A stretch of DNA of 64,000 nt from Limnochordaceae bacterium (GTDB lineage Bacteria; Bacillota; Limnochordia; Limnochordales; DUMU01). The notes under the pieces were generated by a model, which was not told where the DNA came from, did no database searches, and saw nothing but the letters and a program-made list of their open reading frames with translations. The position numbers and the translations under genes are program-made. The stretch is from NCBI GenBank assembly GCA_014896305.1, contig JADBKQ010000010.1:1-64000 (forward strand), in the 5' to 3' direction. Of this stretch, positions 18,321 through 27,722 are shown piece by piece; the stretch's first letter is position 1, and the number at the start of each line of letters is the position of its first letter.

Positions 18321-20339
18321 AGCCGGTTGTTGGTTCGACCAGGCATTCGCTGTTGTGCTGTGGTTGGCGTTGACGCCCTCTCCTCGTGGTTCACGCAACA
18401 AGCCCTGCGCGGTGGCCTGTTCGTTGGCGCGGCGGATCGCCTCCACGGCCTGGCGCATGGAACGGCTGATCCGGCGTCTGCCCCAAAACACGACCAATGC
18501 CGGGTTGCCCAGCGCGCTGCGACCCGCCCGACCTGCCATTTGAGTCAGCGTCGCTGTGTCGAACACATATTCTTCGTCGGCCGCCCAGACAAGCACGTTC
18601 GCTTGAGGAATCGTGACTCCCCGCTCCAAAAGGGTAGTGCAGACCATCACCCGCACTGCACCTTTCCGAAACTGTTCACACTTGGACTCCCGCTCAGGGT
18701 CATGCGCGTGGCAACTGGCGAGAGAGACTCTTTGGAGCGCCGGCAATCGCCGCAAGCTGGACTCCACAGCCTCCAGCATTCGGACAGCGGGTACAAACAC
18801 AAAGAGCGGTTGACCAGCCGCCGCCCGTGCCCAAAGCTCCTGGAGCCCACTGCACCGGTCCCCCTTCCCCTGCCAGCTCCCCCCTACCACCAGCACCGGC
18901 TCTGGCAGCGCCCGCCCGTGCGGACGGGCCACCAGCCTGATGTGCACTCCCCCTTCCCGCTGAACCGTGCGCAGCAGCGACGGGGTCAGGGTAGCAGACA
19001 GGTAGATCAGCTTGCCGCCCGGTCGAGTCGCCCGTTCCACCGCCTGTTCCAGCAGCGGCGTGCCACGGTAGGGGTAAGCGTCGGCTTCGTCCAACACCGT
19101 AAGATCAAACGTTCTGTCAAAGCGCAGCGTCTGGTGCGTCGTGGCCACGGTCAACCGAGACCTCTCGTTCCAGATCTCCCCGCTGCCACCATACAACGCT
19201 GTGATAAGGGGGGAGGGTAGGTCGGCAGACGTTGTAGAATCCGAGGTCGGATTCTCTTGACCGTGCGTCCCCACGTATCGGCCCGCGCCGGCGTCAGCGC
19301 CGGTATCTGCGTCTGCGTTGAAGTACCGCCGGAAGCGTGCTGCCAGTTCCACCACGATCTCCCGGCGCGGGATCGCCAGCAGCACCCGGCCTCCCCGGGC
19401 CCATTCCTGCACCATTGCCGCCAGAACGATTTCGCTCTTCCCGGCGCCGCAGACGGCTTCGACGCACCCATGGCGAGCCGGTGATTCAGCGCAGAACCGG
19501 CACAGCTCCTGAGCTGCCTCTTCCTGCTCCGGAGTAAGCTTAAAGGGAAGCTTCGGACCGCAGGCCAGCCGAAGGCTAGGAGCAGGAGCCACCTCTGCCC
19601 GATACAGAACAGCGCACGAGCGCACTGGTCCCAGTGCGTCGCAGGCCGAACAAGCCAGGCAGTACTCCCCCGTTCGCCCGCAATCCGGGCAGGTCAGCCG
19701 CGCCCTCGCAGCAGCTGCCGCTGGTGAACCCTGTTCGTCCCCCCACCTTTGCCATGTCCCGCACCGCCCGCACTGCCAGGCACGCCCGTCCTCGTCCCAA
19801 CCCAGACCTGCGCACACCTGCACTCGGCCAGTGACCACGCCGTACTGGAGAACCTGCGACAGCTCCTGAGCACGGCGTGACTGGCCAAGCCTGGCCGTCA
19901 GAGCCGATAGCTCCCGCCACGTCAACCAGCGCCCTGAAATTAAAGGTAGGATCTCGGCGATCTGTGTTTCAATGGTCTCAGACACCGCGACCTCGGCCTG
20001 CTGCAGGGCTATGGGCCGGTGGAAGACAAGCTCGAACCCCAGCCGTCGCCGCAGCTGTTGCCGGGCCCACCACCGCCGGACGAAGGATCCAGACAAAACA
20101 CCGGCCGCCCACGATCCCAACGCTCGGCACAGTGCCTGCGCCGCTTCCGGGTAGAGAGGGCCCGCCACCCAGCGGCAAGTGCGCCCCCGCGCCTGCCAAA
20201 ACGCTGCGTCCCATTCCGGGCACGGCGTAAAGAAGATCGCTCCCCTGGCTTCACCCACACCTGGGCTAGCTACGCGGCCGTCGGCGCCCGGCGTCGCCAC
20301 CGTGTACACCCACATTCTCACAGGGGCCTTGGGTCGCAC
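18228..20339 (-). CDS. comFA: ComFA-like DNA-uptake helicase
   Basis: A 703-residue DEAD-box-type ATPase resembling competence protein ComFA, which drives transforming DNA inward. I choose GTG 20339 because AGGAGG lies 8 nt upstream; the open frame continues to 20618. A four-cysteine zinc region (CGRCGT...CPDCGRTGEYCLACSAC, about 190-240) precedes Walker A CGAGKSE, the LDEADAYPY box, SATLTPSLL and QMAGRAGRS (motif VI). An Asp/Ala/Thr/Ser-rich insert (about 35 residues) sits inside helicase domain 1, DNA about 19210-19320. The C-terminal Ala/Glu/Gln-rich tail is encoded antisense to the FUN14 gene. No comFC is adjacent. Confidence 0.88.
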   Translation of the reverse strand: MRPKAPVRMWVYTVATPGADGRVASPGVGEARGAIFFTPCPEWDAAFWQARGRTCRWVAGPLYPEAAQALCRALGSWAAGVLSGSFVRRWWARQQLRRRLGFELVFHRPIALQQAEVAVSETIETQIAEILPLISGRWLTWRELSALTARLGQSRRAQELSQVLQYGVVTGRVQVCAGLGWDEDGRAWQCGRCGTWQRWGDEQGSPAAAAARARLTCPDCGRTGEYCLACSACDALGPVRSCAVLYRAEVAPAPSLRLACGPKLPFKLTPEQEEAAQELCRFCAESPARHGCVEAVCGAGKSEIVLAAMVQEWARGGRVLLAIPRREIVVELAARFRRYFNADADTGADAGAGRYVGTHGQENPTSDSTTSADLPSPLITALYGGSGEIWNERSRLTVATTHQTLRFDRTFDLTVLDEADAYPYRGTPLLEQAVERATRPGGKLIYLSATLTPSLLRTVQREGGVHIRLVARPHGRALPEPVLVVGGSWQGKGDRCSGLQELWARAAAGQPLFVFVPAVRMLEAVESSLRRLPALQRVSLASCHAHDPERESKCEQFRKGAVRVMVCTTLLERGVTIPQANVLVWAADEEYVFDTATLTQMAGRAGRSALGNPALVVFWGRRRISRSMRQAVEAIRRANEQATAQGLLREPRGEGVNANHSTTANAWSNQQPASAGAKAQEKPENEAAADRDVAAQGAGPRLE

Positions 20340-20674
20340 TGCCCGCACCTCCTGTGCCCCTTCTCCCCATGAGATCCGGCCCAAGCTGCGGCGGGCATCA
20401 TGCTCCGACCTGGACTTCAGCCAGCCTCGAGGGCCGCTGGGAGTCCGGCTGGCATCTGCATCCACCCGGACCACCGCCAGTATTCTGAGTCCCGGCTGAA
20501 TCGCCGTCGGCACGCGAGAAGAGGCAAGCCCATCCGGCGTTGCTTCCATACTATTCCAGGCTGGTGTTGTTGTCAATATATTCCTGCCGCTCGCCCGGCT
20601 GGCCGGCTGGGCCATCATCGGTACCCACCTGGAACACTCCTCAATGCGGGTTCACCCGTGCTGCTGAGCCTAGG
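20340..20674. other. comFA upstream region
   Basis: About 335 bp. The comFA frame is open through it, but the promoter at 20548-20576 and the SD before GTG 20339 argue it is mainly a leader. Alternative starts at ATG 20549 or the frame start at 20618 would add up to 93 residues and cannot be excluded. Confidence 0.5.
20548..20576 (-). promoter_or_regulatory. Sigma-A-like promoter upstream of comFA
   Basis: TTGACA (20571-20576), a 17-bp spacer and TAGTAT (20548-20553) on the minus strand. It would give a leader of about 200 nt before GTG 20339. Confidence 0.6.
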
Positions 20675-21565
20675 TTACGCGTAGAGCCGGGCGTACGGGC
20701 GCTTGCCCCGCGGCCGGATCCGCCAGTACGGGCCACGCTCGAGCAGATCCCGCTGGACGGCGTTCAGCCGTACGGAAAAGACCTCCGTGAACTGCCCGAC
20801 CGCCTCCGCCAGGGCCGGCTCGGCCCGCAGGCTGGCGACCGGTTCAGCCTCTACCTGGGTGCTCAACACGCTCGGATCCCACTCGCCCCGCAGGTAGATC
20901 ACACCGCCGTGCATCCCCGTGGCCAGATACGGAATCCGGTGAATCAGCGGCCCTGCGCCAGCTGCACCCCCTTGGCTCGACGCACCGCCAGAATCGACGG
21001 TGGGCTCGCTCCCTGGGCCTGACCCCGGGCCTGTGCCCAGTCCCAGCAACACGGCGACGCCGCCCGCCATATACTCGCCGAAGAAGTCCTGGGCCGTGCC
21101 GCCGACCACCACCAGCGGCCGTTGGCCCTGGTATTCCTTCATATGCAGGCAAGCCCGGTAACCCACATTTCCCCAGATGAAAAGCTCGCCACCCCGGGCT
21201 GACAGCGCCGCCACATCCCCGGCGCTGCCCTCGACCACGATTCGGCCGGCGTTCATCGTGTTTCCGACGCCGTCCTGGGCGTTCCCATGAACCCAGAGCG
21301 TGGGCCCGTCCAGGAACGCCCCCAGGTCGTTGCCCGGCGTCCCGTACAGGTCCAGTCGCACCGGATAACCTGCCAGGTTCGTGCCCAGATACCGTTGCCC
21401 GGTCAGGTTACTGACTACGACACGGGCTGCCCCGCCCCGCTGTTCCCGCACCCAGGCGAAGATGGTCTGGTTGAGCTGCCGGGTTACCAGGCCCCGCGCA
21501 CAGATCTGCTTTTCGTTCACCGACTCGGCCAAGGCTTGCCCTGCTTGGGCCAGTTGCGTCGCCAT
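20675..21565 (-). CDS. GXGXG-domain subunit of glutamate synthase
   Basis: A 296-residue beta-helix protein equal to the C-terminal GXGXG domain of large-subunit GltB, here a separate gene (gltB3 type). The repeats are visible as GNDLGAFLDG, GNAQDGVGNTMNAG, VEGSAGDVAALSARGG, WGNVGYRACLHM and GGTAQDFFGEYMAGG. Within GltS this domain helps shape the FMN region and the ammonia tunnel. A Gly/Ser/Pro insert of about 30 residues (DNA about 20950-21045) interrupts the last repeats. Start ATG 21565 is a compromise; TTG 21598 and a GTG between are possible. It is the last gene of the operon. Confidence 0.88.
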   Translation of the reverse strand: MATQLAQAGQALAESVNEKQICARGLVTRQLNQTIFAWVREQRGGAARVVVSNLTGQRYLGTNLAGYPVRLDLYGTPGNDLGAFLDGPTLWVHGNAQDGVGNTMNAGRIVVEGSAGDVAALSARGGELFIWGNVGYRACLHMKEYQGQRPLVVVGGTAQDFFGEYMAGGVAVLLGLGTGPGSGPGSEPTVDSGGASSQGGAAGAGPLIHRIPYLATGMHGGVIYLRGEWDPSVLSTQVEAEPVASLRAEPALAEAVGQFTEVFSVRLNAVQRDLLERGPYWRIRPRGKRPYARLYA

Positions 21566-21744
21566 ACTGCTCACCGCTCTCCCTCGAGTGGCAACCAAAT
21601 GGGTAACTCCCGCCTGAACGCCGGCCGGGGCGCTCAGGTGACTGCACCATGCCCAGACGTCGGGCCGCTCAGGGTGGTGCCGCTGCTACACCTGGACGCC
21701 GGGGCGCACGGTCTACTGCCTCACGCCGGACGCTCGGGCTCAGG

Positions 21745-23358
21745 CTACTGCCCTGCACCTTTGACCCCCAGCACATCCATCTCCCACTGCTCCAACCCGA
21801 CCGCCCGCAGATGATCCCGGTTGCCCCGCAGGCTCTCCAGGGCGTTGATGCCCATACCGCCGAGCATCTCCTTGATCTCGGCGCTCCAGGCGTGCACCAG
21901 GTTGATCAGCCGTTCCGCAGCCAGGTCCGGGTTGAGGCGGCGGGCCAAAGCCGGGTCGGCCGCCGTAATCCCCCAGGCACACTTGCCCGTGTAGCACTTC
22001 TGGCAAAGCGTGCACCCCATGGCAACGAAGGCCGCGGTGCCGATGTACACCGCGTCCGCCCCCAGGGCGATGGCCTTGATCACATCCGCTGAACTGCGGA
22101 ATCCCCCCGCGACGACCAAGCTGACGCGGTTGCGGATCTTTTCTTCCCGCAGCCGGCGGTCGACGGCCGCCAACGCCAGTTCAATCGGAATACCCACATT
22201 GTCACGGATGATCTTGGGGGCTGCACCCGTGCCGCCCCTCACCCCGTCGATGGCAATCACATCCGCCCCCGCCCGGGCGATCCCGGAGGCGATGGCCGCC
22301 ACATTGTGAACTGCCGCCACCTTCACTGCCACCGGTTTTTCGTAATGCGTGGCCTCCTTGAGGGCGTAGATCAGCAAGGCCAGGTCCTCGATGGAGTAAA
22401 TGTCGTGATGAGGGGCGGGTGAGAGTGCGTCCGTTCCCTCGGGGATCATGCGGGTGCGTGCAATCGGCGCTTTTACCTTCTCGCCCGGGAGGTGGCCGCC
22501 GATGCCGGGCTTGGCCCCCTGACCGATCTTGATCTCCACCATCGCCGCTTCGTTCAGGTAGTCCGCATCGACGCCAAAGCGGCCGCTAGCCACCTGGACG
22601 ATCACATGGTCGTGGAAGCGGCGCAGCGGTCGGGGCCAGCCCCCCTCGCCAGTGTTGGCGTACGTGCCACAAGCCTGCGCCGCCTCGAAAAGCGCCAGTT
22701 GCGCCTGGAAGCTGATTGCCCCGTACGACATGGCGCTGAACATGATGGGCGTCTCCAGCTGCAGGGCCGGCGGCAAGTCCTCGACTGACACCATGGCAGC
22801 CGGCAACCCCTCGACTGGGTGCGACGTGGCACCGTCTGCCAGGGCGCTGGTCGAAGCGCTCGGGTTCACCTGATCCGGACGCGCGCCGAGGAAGGTGCGC
22901 AGCTCCATTGGTTCACGCAGTGGGTCGATGGAAGGGTTGGTCACCTGGCTGGCGTTGAGGAGCAGGTGATCCCAATAGACTCGGAACGGCTTGTCGTTGC
23001 CCATTCCGGTCAGTACCACGCCCCCGGTCTCCGCTTGACGTTTGAGATCAGCCACGAACTCCGGCCGCCAGTTGGCGTTCGGCCGGTACTCCGACGGGTT
23101 GCGCCGGATGGTGAGCGCCCCGGTCGGGCAGAAGACGGCGCAGCGGTGGCAGCCGACGCACCGCTCCTGTTCGGCCCGCACCTGGCTGCGCCGCACATCG
23201 AACCAGTGAACGCCAAAGCTGCACTGGCTGATGCAGACCCCGCACTGGATGCAGCGGTCCGGGTCGCGCTCCACCAGAAACTCCGGCTCAAGATAAGGCT
23301 TCAGCGGCCCAAAGACCGCCTGTGCTTCAATGTGTGTTCGTGCTTGGCCCATGGTCAA
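21745..23358 (-). CDS. Glutamate synthase FMN domain with ferredoxin domain
   Basis: About 537 residues. Two 4Fe-4S motifs (CIQCGVCISQC, CVGCHRCAVFC) precede the FMN-binding glutamate synthase barrel (GGHLPGEKVKAPIARTRM, SPAPHHDIYSIEDL, VRGGTGAAP, GADAVYIGTAAFVAMGC). Near the C-terminus CTLCQKCYTGKC fits the Fe-S cluster of GltB. It makes glutamate from 2-oxoglutarate and ammonia passed from the glutaminase subunit. GGAGG is 7 nt from a TTG at 23358 that overlaps the previous stop (TTGA); ATG 23352 is the alternative. A Ser/Ala/Gly insert lies at about 22800-22890. Confidence 0.93.
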   Translation of the reverse strand: MTMGQARTHIEAQAVFGPLKPYLEPEFLVERDPDRCIQCGVCISQCSFGVHWFDVRRSQVRAEQERCVGCHRCAVFCPTGALTIRRNPSEYRPNANWRPEFVADLKRQAETGGVVLTGMGNDKPFRVYWDHLLLNASQVTNPSIDPLREPMELRTFLGARPDQVNPSASTSALADGATSHPVEGLPAAMVSVEDLPPALQLETPIMFSAMSYGAISFQAQLALFEAAQACGTYANTGEGGWPRPLRRFHDHVIVQVASGRFGVDADYLNEAAMVEIKIGQGAKPGIGGHLPGEKVKAPIARTRMIPEGTDALSPAPHHDIYSIEDLALLIYALKEATHYEKPVAVKVAAVHNVAAIASGIARAGADVIAIDGVRGGTGAAPKIIRDNVGIPIELALAAVDRRLREEKIRNRVSLVVAGGFRSSADVIKAIALGADAVYIGTAAFVAMGCTLCQKCYTGKCAWGITAADPALARRLNPDLAAERLINLVHAWSAEIKEMLGGMGINALESLRGNRDHLRAVGLEQWEMDVLGVKGAGQ

Positions 23359-24770
23359 CCGGCCACCTCCTGCTCCCCCCACCCGGCCCTGCCGCTCGGC
23401 CTTGCCGCTGGCCAGGCGGCTGCACACGCTGCGGTCGTTGTTGTTGTTGCCGTCGTTGCCTGTGCGCGGGCCACCGCCGCGCTGGCTGCCACCGCTCCCG
23501 GCACGCCTGCCTGGGCCAGGCCATCGAGCCTCCCCACGACTGGCTCGCCGCCCCGTGGAATCCAGACCTGATCCAGCTGGGGTTCAACCACCCGAATCGC
23601 GGCCTCTTCACTAGCCACGTAAAGCCGGTCGCCGGCGCTGGCGGCCACGAATGGCCGCAGCCGCACCCGGTCGCCCAGCCCGATCAGTTCGCCGCTGCGG
23701 GCGATGATGACGGTGAACGGCCCGTTGAGCAGCAGCGGGGCGTACACCCGCCGCAGCACCGTCAGGCGCTGGCGGGCGGTGGCCGGCAGGCGGTCGATCT
23801 CCTTCCACATCGGGGCAGCCAACACCAGGGCCGCTTCGTTCACGGAAAGATGATGACGGCGCATCAGCAGGTCGGCCGCGTAGGCGATCACTTCGGTATC
23901 AGTCTGCAGGGTGCAGTAGTAGCCGTACATTTCAAGGAAGCGGCGGTTCGTGCCATAGGACGAAATCTCCCCGTTATGAACCACCGTCCAGTCCAGTAGC
24001 GAGAAGGGGTGGGCACCGCCCCACCAGGCGTGGGTGTTGGTCGGAAAACGGCCGTGGCCAGTCCACATGTAGCCGGCGTAATCGTCAAGGCGGAAGAACT
24101 CGCCGATGTCCTCCGGGTAGCCTACCCCTTTGAAAACGCCCATATTGCGGGCGCAGGAGAAGACGTATACCCCGGGCAGGTCACGGTTGATGTGCATGAC
24201 GAAATCGACGAGGGAGTCGGCGAACTCGGGGTCATATTCTGCGCTTGCGCCAACCACAGGACCGCCATCGCCAGAGCCGAAGCCATGGCCACGACCTTCG
24301 CCAGAGCCGTGTTCGGGCCCACGGCCTTGGTCATAGCCTTGACCCAGACCTTGTCCGACCCTCTGGCCAGGGCGTCGGCTGATACCAGGCTGCGGGTCAA
24401 GGAAATAGCGCCAGAGCAGGGGAGGCGCTTGAACGGAGGAGCCCGCGGCCACAGGCCGATGAGGAATCTCCTCGGCCAGGCGGATGTGGAAATCCTGCTG
24501 CAGTTCCTCTTCCAGGCGGGCCCGGCTGGCCTGATCGTCGAGCATGACATGCAGGGCGATCGCATCCGCCATTTCGGGGTAGATGCCGTAGCCAGCAAAG
24601 CCGCCGCCCAAGCCATTGCCTCGATCATGCAGATTGGCCATGGCTTCGATGGCGATCTGGCCATTGAGCCGCCGCCCACTGCGATCGATCACTCCAAACA
24701 ACCCGCAAGCATCGATCGCCTTATCGTCGCCGTACGGGTTTTGCCGCTGCCTCAGCTCATCCAGGGTCAT
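23355..24770 (-). CDS. Glutaminase (class II amidotransferase) subunit of GltS
   Basis: A 471-residue class II glutamine amidotransferase resembling the separate GltB1 glutaminase of archaeal-type glutamate synthase. The likely nucleophile is Cys22 (DACGLFGVI); in this fold the nucleophile becomes N-terminal, so removal of a 21-residue propeptide is likely. Other signatures: RFPTNTHAWWGGAHPFS, VHNGEISSYGTNRR, QTDTEVIAY. Odd regions: a Gly/Gln/Arg-rich insert (about residues 125-175) and a Thr/Ala low-complexity tail near the C-terminus. ATG 24770 overlaps the previous stop (ATGA), with GGAGAAGGA as SD. Confidence 0.92.
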   Translation of the reverse strand: MTLDELRQRQNPYGDDKAIDACGLFGVIDRSGRRLNGQIAIEAMANLHDRGNGLGGGFAGYGIYPEMADAIALHVMLDDQASRARLEEELQQDFHIRLAEEIPHRPVAAGSSVQAPPLLWRYFLDPQPGISRRPGQRVGQGLGQGYDQGRGPEHGSGEGRGHGFGSGDGGPVVGASAEYDPEFADSLVDFVMHINRDLPGVYVFSCARNMGVFKGVGYPEDIGEFFRLDDYAGYMWTGHGRFPTNTHAWWGGAHPFSLLDWTVVHNGEISSYGTNRRFLEMYGYYCTLQTDTEVIAYAADLLMRRHHLSVNEAALVLAAPMWKEIDRLPATARQRLTVLRRVYAPLLLNGPFTVIIARSGELIGLGDRVRLRPFVAASAGDRLYVASEEAAIRVVEPQLDQVWIPRGGEPVVGRLDGLAQAGVPGAVAASAAVARAQATTATTTTTAACAAAWPAARPSGRAGWGEQEVAG

Positions 24771-26602
24771 TCCTTCTCCTCCCCCCACAGCCACCGCCGC
24801 CGCAGGGTGCGGGGCAAAGCGGTGATGTCCCAACGTTCGAGCAGGGCCTGGCCGAAGGAGGCGGCCTCCACCTGGTGACGAATCAGGCCGCTGATCAGCC
24901 CCGCCCCCGCCACGGCCGGCCCGGCCGCCATCATACCGACCAGCCGGCCCTGCCGAAAAACCAGCTTGCGATACTCCCAGCCGCCCGCCGCGAGCATCTG
25001 CTCCGTCCCGGAACGGTCCGGCAGTGGCCTCCCACTCCGGCTGAGCGGGATCTGAGTGACATTGGCCGAGGTGGCAGAGCGGACGAACGCCGTTCCCACG
25101 GCCGGGTCGGCGGCCAGAGCCGGGACCGCCGGACCAGTCGCCGGCCCCTTCGTACCTGGACTTGCCGCAGCCACCCCTTCTCGGCTCCAGGTCAGCACCT
25201 GGTATTCGTCCTGCTTCTCGGCCGGTGGCTGGTGAACTCCGCACGAGACGACTGGCAGGCCGAAGAAGTGAGCCGCGTTGAGCATGAGCCCCGCCACGGG
25301 AGAAGGACTCGGGCTGGCTGTCGATGATGCGGAAGGCGTCACGGCCGCCGCCACCGCCGCCACCATCTGGCGGCCGGCCAAGTGGCCCTGCCAGGCGGCG
25401 TTGGACCAGATCGGCAGAGGACGCTGTTGCTCGGCGGCCAGGTCCCAGCCCTCGGCCACGTCGCCGGCGGCGAAGATATGCGGATCGCTGGTCCTCGCGC
25501 CATCGAGCAGGGTAATGCCGCGGCCGCAGGCCAAGCCGGCCTGTCGGGCCAAGTCCAGGCGAGGACGCACGCCTACCGCCAGGACGACGGCCTGGGCGGG
25601 CAACACCTCGCCGCTGGCCAGTTCCAGGCCGGTCAGCCGGCCCTGCCCATCTCGCTGCAGGCCGGCCGCCGCCTTGCCGGTCAGCACCCGCACGCCCGCC
25701 TCTTCCGCCCGAGCCCGCACCCGGTCTGAACCCTCTTCGTCCAGCACGGGGGCGAGCAGGCGCGGCAGCAGTTCAACAATGGTCACAGTAACAGGCTGAC
25801 CCTGGGCCGGCCGCGGGAACCTTACGAGCGCCTCGGCCACCTGCAGCCCGATCAGCCCGCCCCCCACCACCACAACCTGGTGAACTGAGCCCGAGAGGAT
25901 CGCCGCCCGCAGGCGTACTGCATCCGCCAACGTGGTGAAGGTGTACACCCCTTGCGGTTGGTCCTGGGCTGTCGCCGCTTGCGGCGTGGGCGGTTGCCCC
26001 ACGGCCAGCGGGACTGCCGCCGGATCGTTCAACCGGGGACGGATGGGCTCACCGCCCGTCGCCAGCAACAAAGTCTCATAATGCACAACCGCTTGCTTCG
26101 GCCCCGGCTGGCCCGACCCGCCGACAGCAGCAGCGACGACCCCCGGGTCGCGCAGCGGTTGCCCCCCTCCATCGCCAGCCTCGTCGGCGGCGGGTAGGCA
26201 CCGAGGCAAGCTGACCTGCTCCACCGTGACTCGCCGCTGAACCGGGTCGATGTGGACGACCCGGTACCCCAGCCAGGCCTGCGCCTGCTGGCGAGCGAAA
26301 TAGTCGGCGGGGCGGTAACGCAGCTGGTCGCCAGTCCGTTCACCGGTCAGGTAGTAAGAGATGAGGTGGCGGCCGTAGGGCGGGTATGGCTCTTCGGAGA
26401 CCACGGCCACGGGGCTGGGAGCAAGCCCCTGCCGCTGCTCGGTCTCTCGAATGGATTCCAGGGCGGCCAAGCCAGCCGCTGAAGCTCCGATAATCAAGTG
26501 CGTGACGCTCGCGTGAGCACACTCACTAGCAGACGTATCAGTGCTCGTGGTTGCTGTCGCCTGCAGATCGGCGCCACTGTTCCTTGGGTCGTTAGGCAAC
26601 AT
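24767..26602 (-). CDS. FAD/NAD(P)-dependent oxidoreductase of GltS operon
   Basis: A 611-residue pyridine-nucleotide-disulfide-type flavoprotein: FAD motif IIGASAAGLAALES (about 36-49), NAD(P) motif VVVVGGGLIGLQVAEAL, and the second FAD motif IFAAGDVAEGWD. It probably delivers electrons from NAD(P)H to the ferredoxin and FMN subunits, standing in for the GltD small subunit. Low-complexity inserts occur at about residues 135-165 and 430-450. It overlaps the ferredoxin gene by 11 bp at its start and the glutaminase gene by 4 bp at its end, which indicates translational coupling. Confidence 0.9.
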   Translation of the reverse strand: MLPNDPRNSGADLQATATTSTDTSASECAHASVTHLIIGASAAGLAALESIRETEQRQGLAPSPVAVVSEEPYPPYGRHLISYYLTGERTGDQLRYRPADYFARQQAQAWLGYRVVHIDPVQRRVTVEQVSLPRCLPAADEAGDGGGQPLRDPGVVAAAVGGSGQPGPKQAVVHYETLLLATGGEPIRPRLNDPAAVPLAVGQPPTPQAATAQDQPQGVYTFTTLADAVRLRAAILSGSVHQVVVVGGGLIGLQVAEALVRFPRPAQGQPVTVTIVELLPRLLAPVLDEEGSDRVRARAEEAGVRVLTGKAAAGLQRDGQGRLTGLELASGEVLPAQAVVLAVGVRPRLDLARQAGLACGRGITLLDGARTSDPHIFAAGDVAEGWDLAAEQQRPLPIWSNAAWQGHLAGRQMVAAVAAAVTPSASSTASPSPSPVAGLMLNAAHFFGLPVVSCGVHQPPAEKQDEYQVLTWSREGVAAASPGTKGPATGPAVPALAADPAVGTAFVRSATSANVTQIPLSRSGRPLPDRSGTEQMLAAGGWEYRKLVFRQGRLVGMMAAGPAVAGAGLISGLIRHQVEAASFGQALLERWDITALPRTLRRRWLWGEEKE

Positions 26603-27326
26603 GGCTCACCCCCGGCACGGCTGCACGACTGCAGGCCGCTGGTAGCGACTTGCCGCCTGTCCCACTGGGGGTGGCCGTGACAACGGTCTCGTCGCCTGGC
26701 CCGCTGTTGATCTTCGCGGCGACGCTCTCGTCCCCAGGTTCACCTGCTTCACCCGTACTGTCGTCTGGCGACAATTGTGCTTCCGCAAATAGCTGGCGCA
26801 GGCGTCGCCACTCTCTGGGCGGTTCATCGGCCCAGGCCAACGCCCCGTTGGGACAGGCGGCGACGCAGGCGGGCCCACCCGGGCGGTCGATGCACAGGTC
26901 GCACTTGTTGCTCACCGGCCGGCTGTTGCGCTGCGAGGGGCGAATCGCCCCCCAGGGACAGGCGAGCACGCAGGTCCAGCAGCCCACACAGGCGGCGTCA
27001 TCCACCTGTACAATGCCATGATCGTCGCGGTACAAGGCGCCCGTCAGGCAGGAGAGAAGACAAAGAGGTTCATCACAATGGTGGCAGGTAACCGCCACGG
27101 TGAACTCCGTCACCACCGGCACGCTGGCAGGCGAGGTAGCAGCAAGAGCTGAATTCGCAGTCGTGAGCGACTCCTCAACGTGCAAACGCGGGCTCGCCTG
27201 GAGCTCGCCTGGAACGGCATAGGCCTGCAGAAGGTCAGCTGCCCCCGCGTGTTGCTGAATGCAAGCCAGCTCGCAAAGGCGACAGCCGACACAGGTCTCT
27301 TCGAAGGCATACACTCGTTTGTTCAT
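26592..27326 (-). CDS. Four-cluster 4Fe-4S ferredoxin-type protein
   Basis: A 244-residue iron-sulfur electron carrier of the HycB/DmsB type, with four cysteine groups: CVGCRLCELAC, CHHCDEPLCLLSC, CVGCWTCVLAC and CDLCIDRPGGPACVAAC. It is the first gene of the glutamate synthase operon and likely passes electrons between the flavoprotein and the synthase subunit or an external ferredoxin pool. A Gly/Thr/Ser-rich C-terminal tail of about 60 residues follows the last cluster. It is preceded by a 320-nt leader and a good promoter. Confidence 0.92.
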   Translation of the reverse strand: MNKRVYAFEETCVGCRLCELACIQQHAGAADLLQAYAVPGELQASPRLHVEESLTTANSALAATSPASVPVVTEFTVAVTCHHCDEPLCLLSCLTGALYRDDHGIVQVDDAACVGCWTCVLACPWGAIRPSQRNSRPVSNKCDLCIDRPGGPACVAACPNGALAWADEPPREWRRLRQLFAEAQLSPDDSTGEAGEPGDESVAAKINSGPGDETVVTATPSGTGGKSLPAACSRAAVPGVSHVA

Positions 27327-27403
27327 GGTTGCCCCCGTCCGGTCTCAAGTGCTCCCCCTCACCATCACCAGCGGCGACGTGGTCCCAGCCCGAACCTACC
27401 TTT

Positions 27404-27474
27404 GACCAGCTTCATGTGGCCAGCCACCCAGTCCCGTGTGACGAACTCGTCCGGCCAGCCTCATGGGACCAGCC
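27404..27474 (-). repeat. Duplicated 22-bp motif in the operon leader
   Basis: 27404-27425 and 27453-27474 match at 18 of 22 positions (plus strand GACCAGCTTCATG against GGCCAGCCTCATG, both ending CCAGCC) and start 49 bp apart. They could be two binding or folding units of a leader RNA. Confidence 0.5.
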
Positions 27475-27653
27475 AGCTGTCTCCGTGCGCCGACAGCGGC
27501 TCCTGGCCGTCTCTCGGCCTGCGGTCCCATCCGGCGGCCAACGTGCCTGCCTGAGGGCGACCAAGCACTCCAGATACTGAACGGAGTCAATCGGTTCACC
27601 CGAGGAGGAAGGATCGTCGTCTACTGTCACTACGTGAGGGTTGTGGTGTCACA

Positions 27654-27682
27654 ATTCTAAGACCGCGAGTTCCCCCTGTCAA
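27654..27682 (-). promoter_or_regulatory. Sigma-A-like promoter of glutamate synthase operon
   Basis: TTGACA (27677-27682), a 17-bp spacer and TAGAAT (27654-27659) on the minus strand. Transcription would begin near 27647, about 320 nt before the ferredoxin start. Confidence 0.78.
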
Positions 27683-27722
27683 GAAAATGCGGCCGCGCAA
27701 GTAAGCAGGGGAATAGGGAACG

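Noticed and set aside
20339-20618. comFA starting at 20618 or 20549
   Set aside because: A sigma-A-like promoter lies within that stretch and the strongest SD serves GTG 20339; not fully excluded.
27518-27533. T-box riboswitch in the GltS leader
   Set aside because: Only the short GGATGGGACCGC box matches; stem I specifier features and a following terminator are not evident and the distance to the start codon is large. Kept only as a weak hint.
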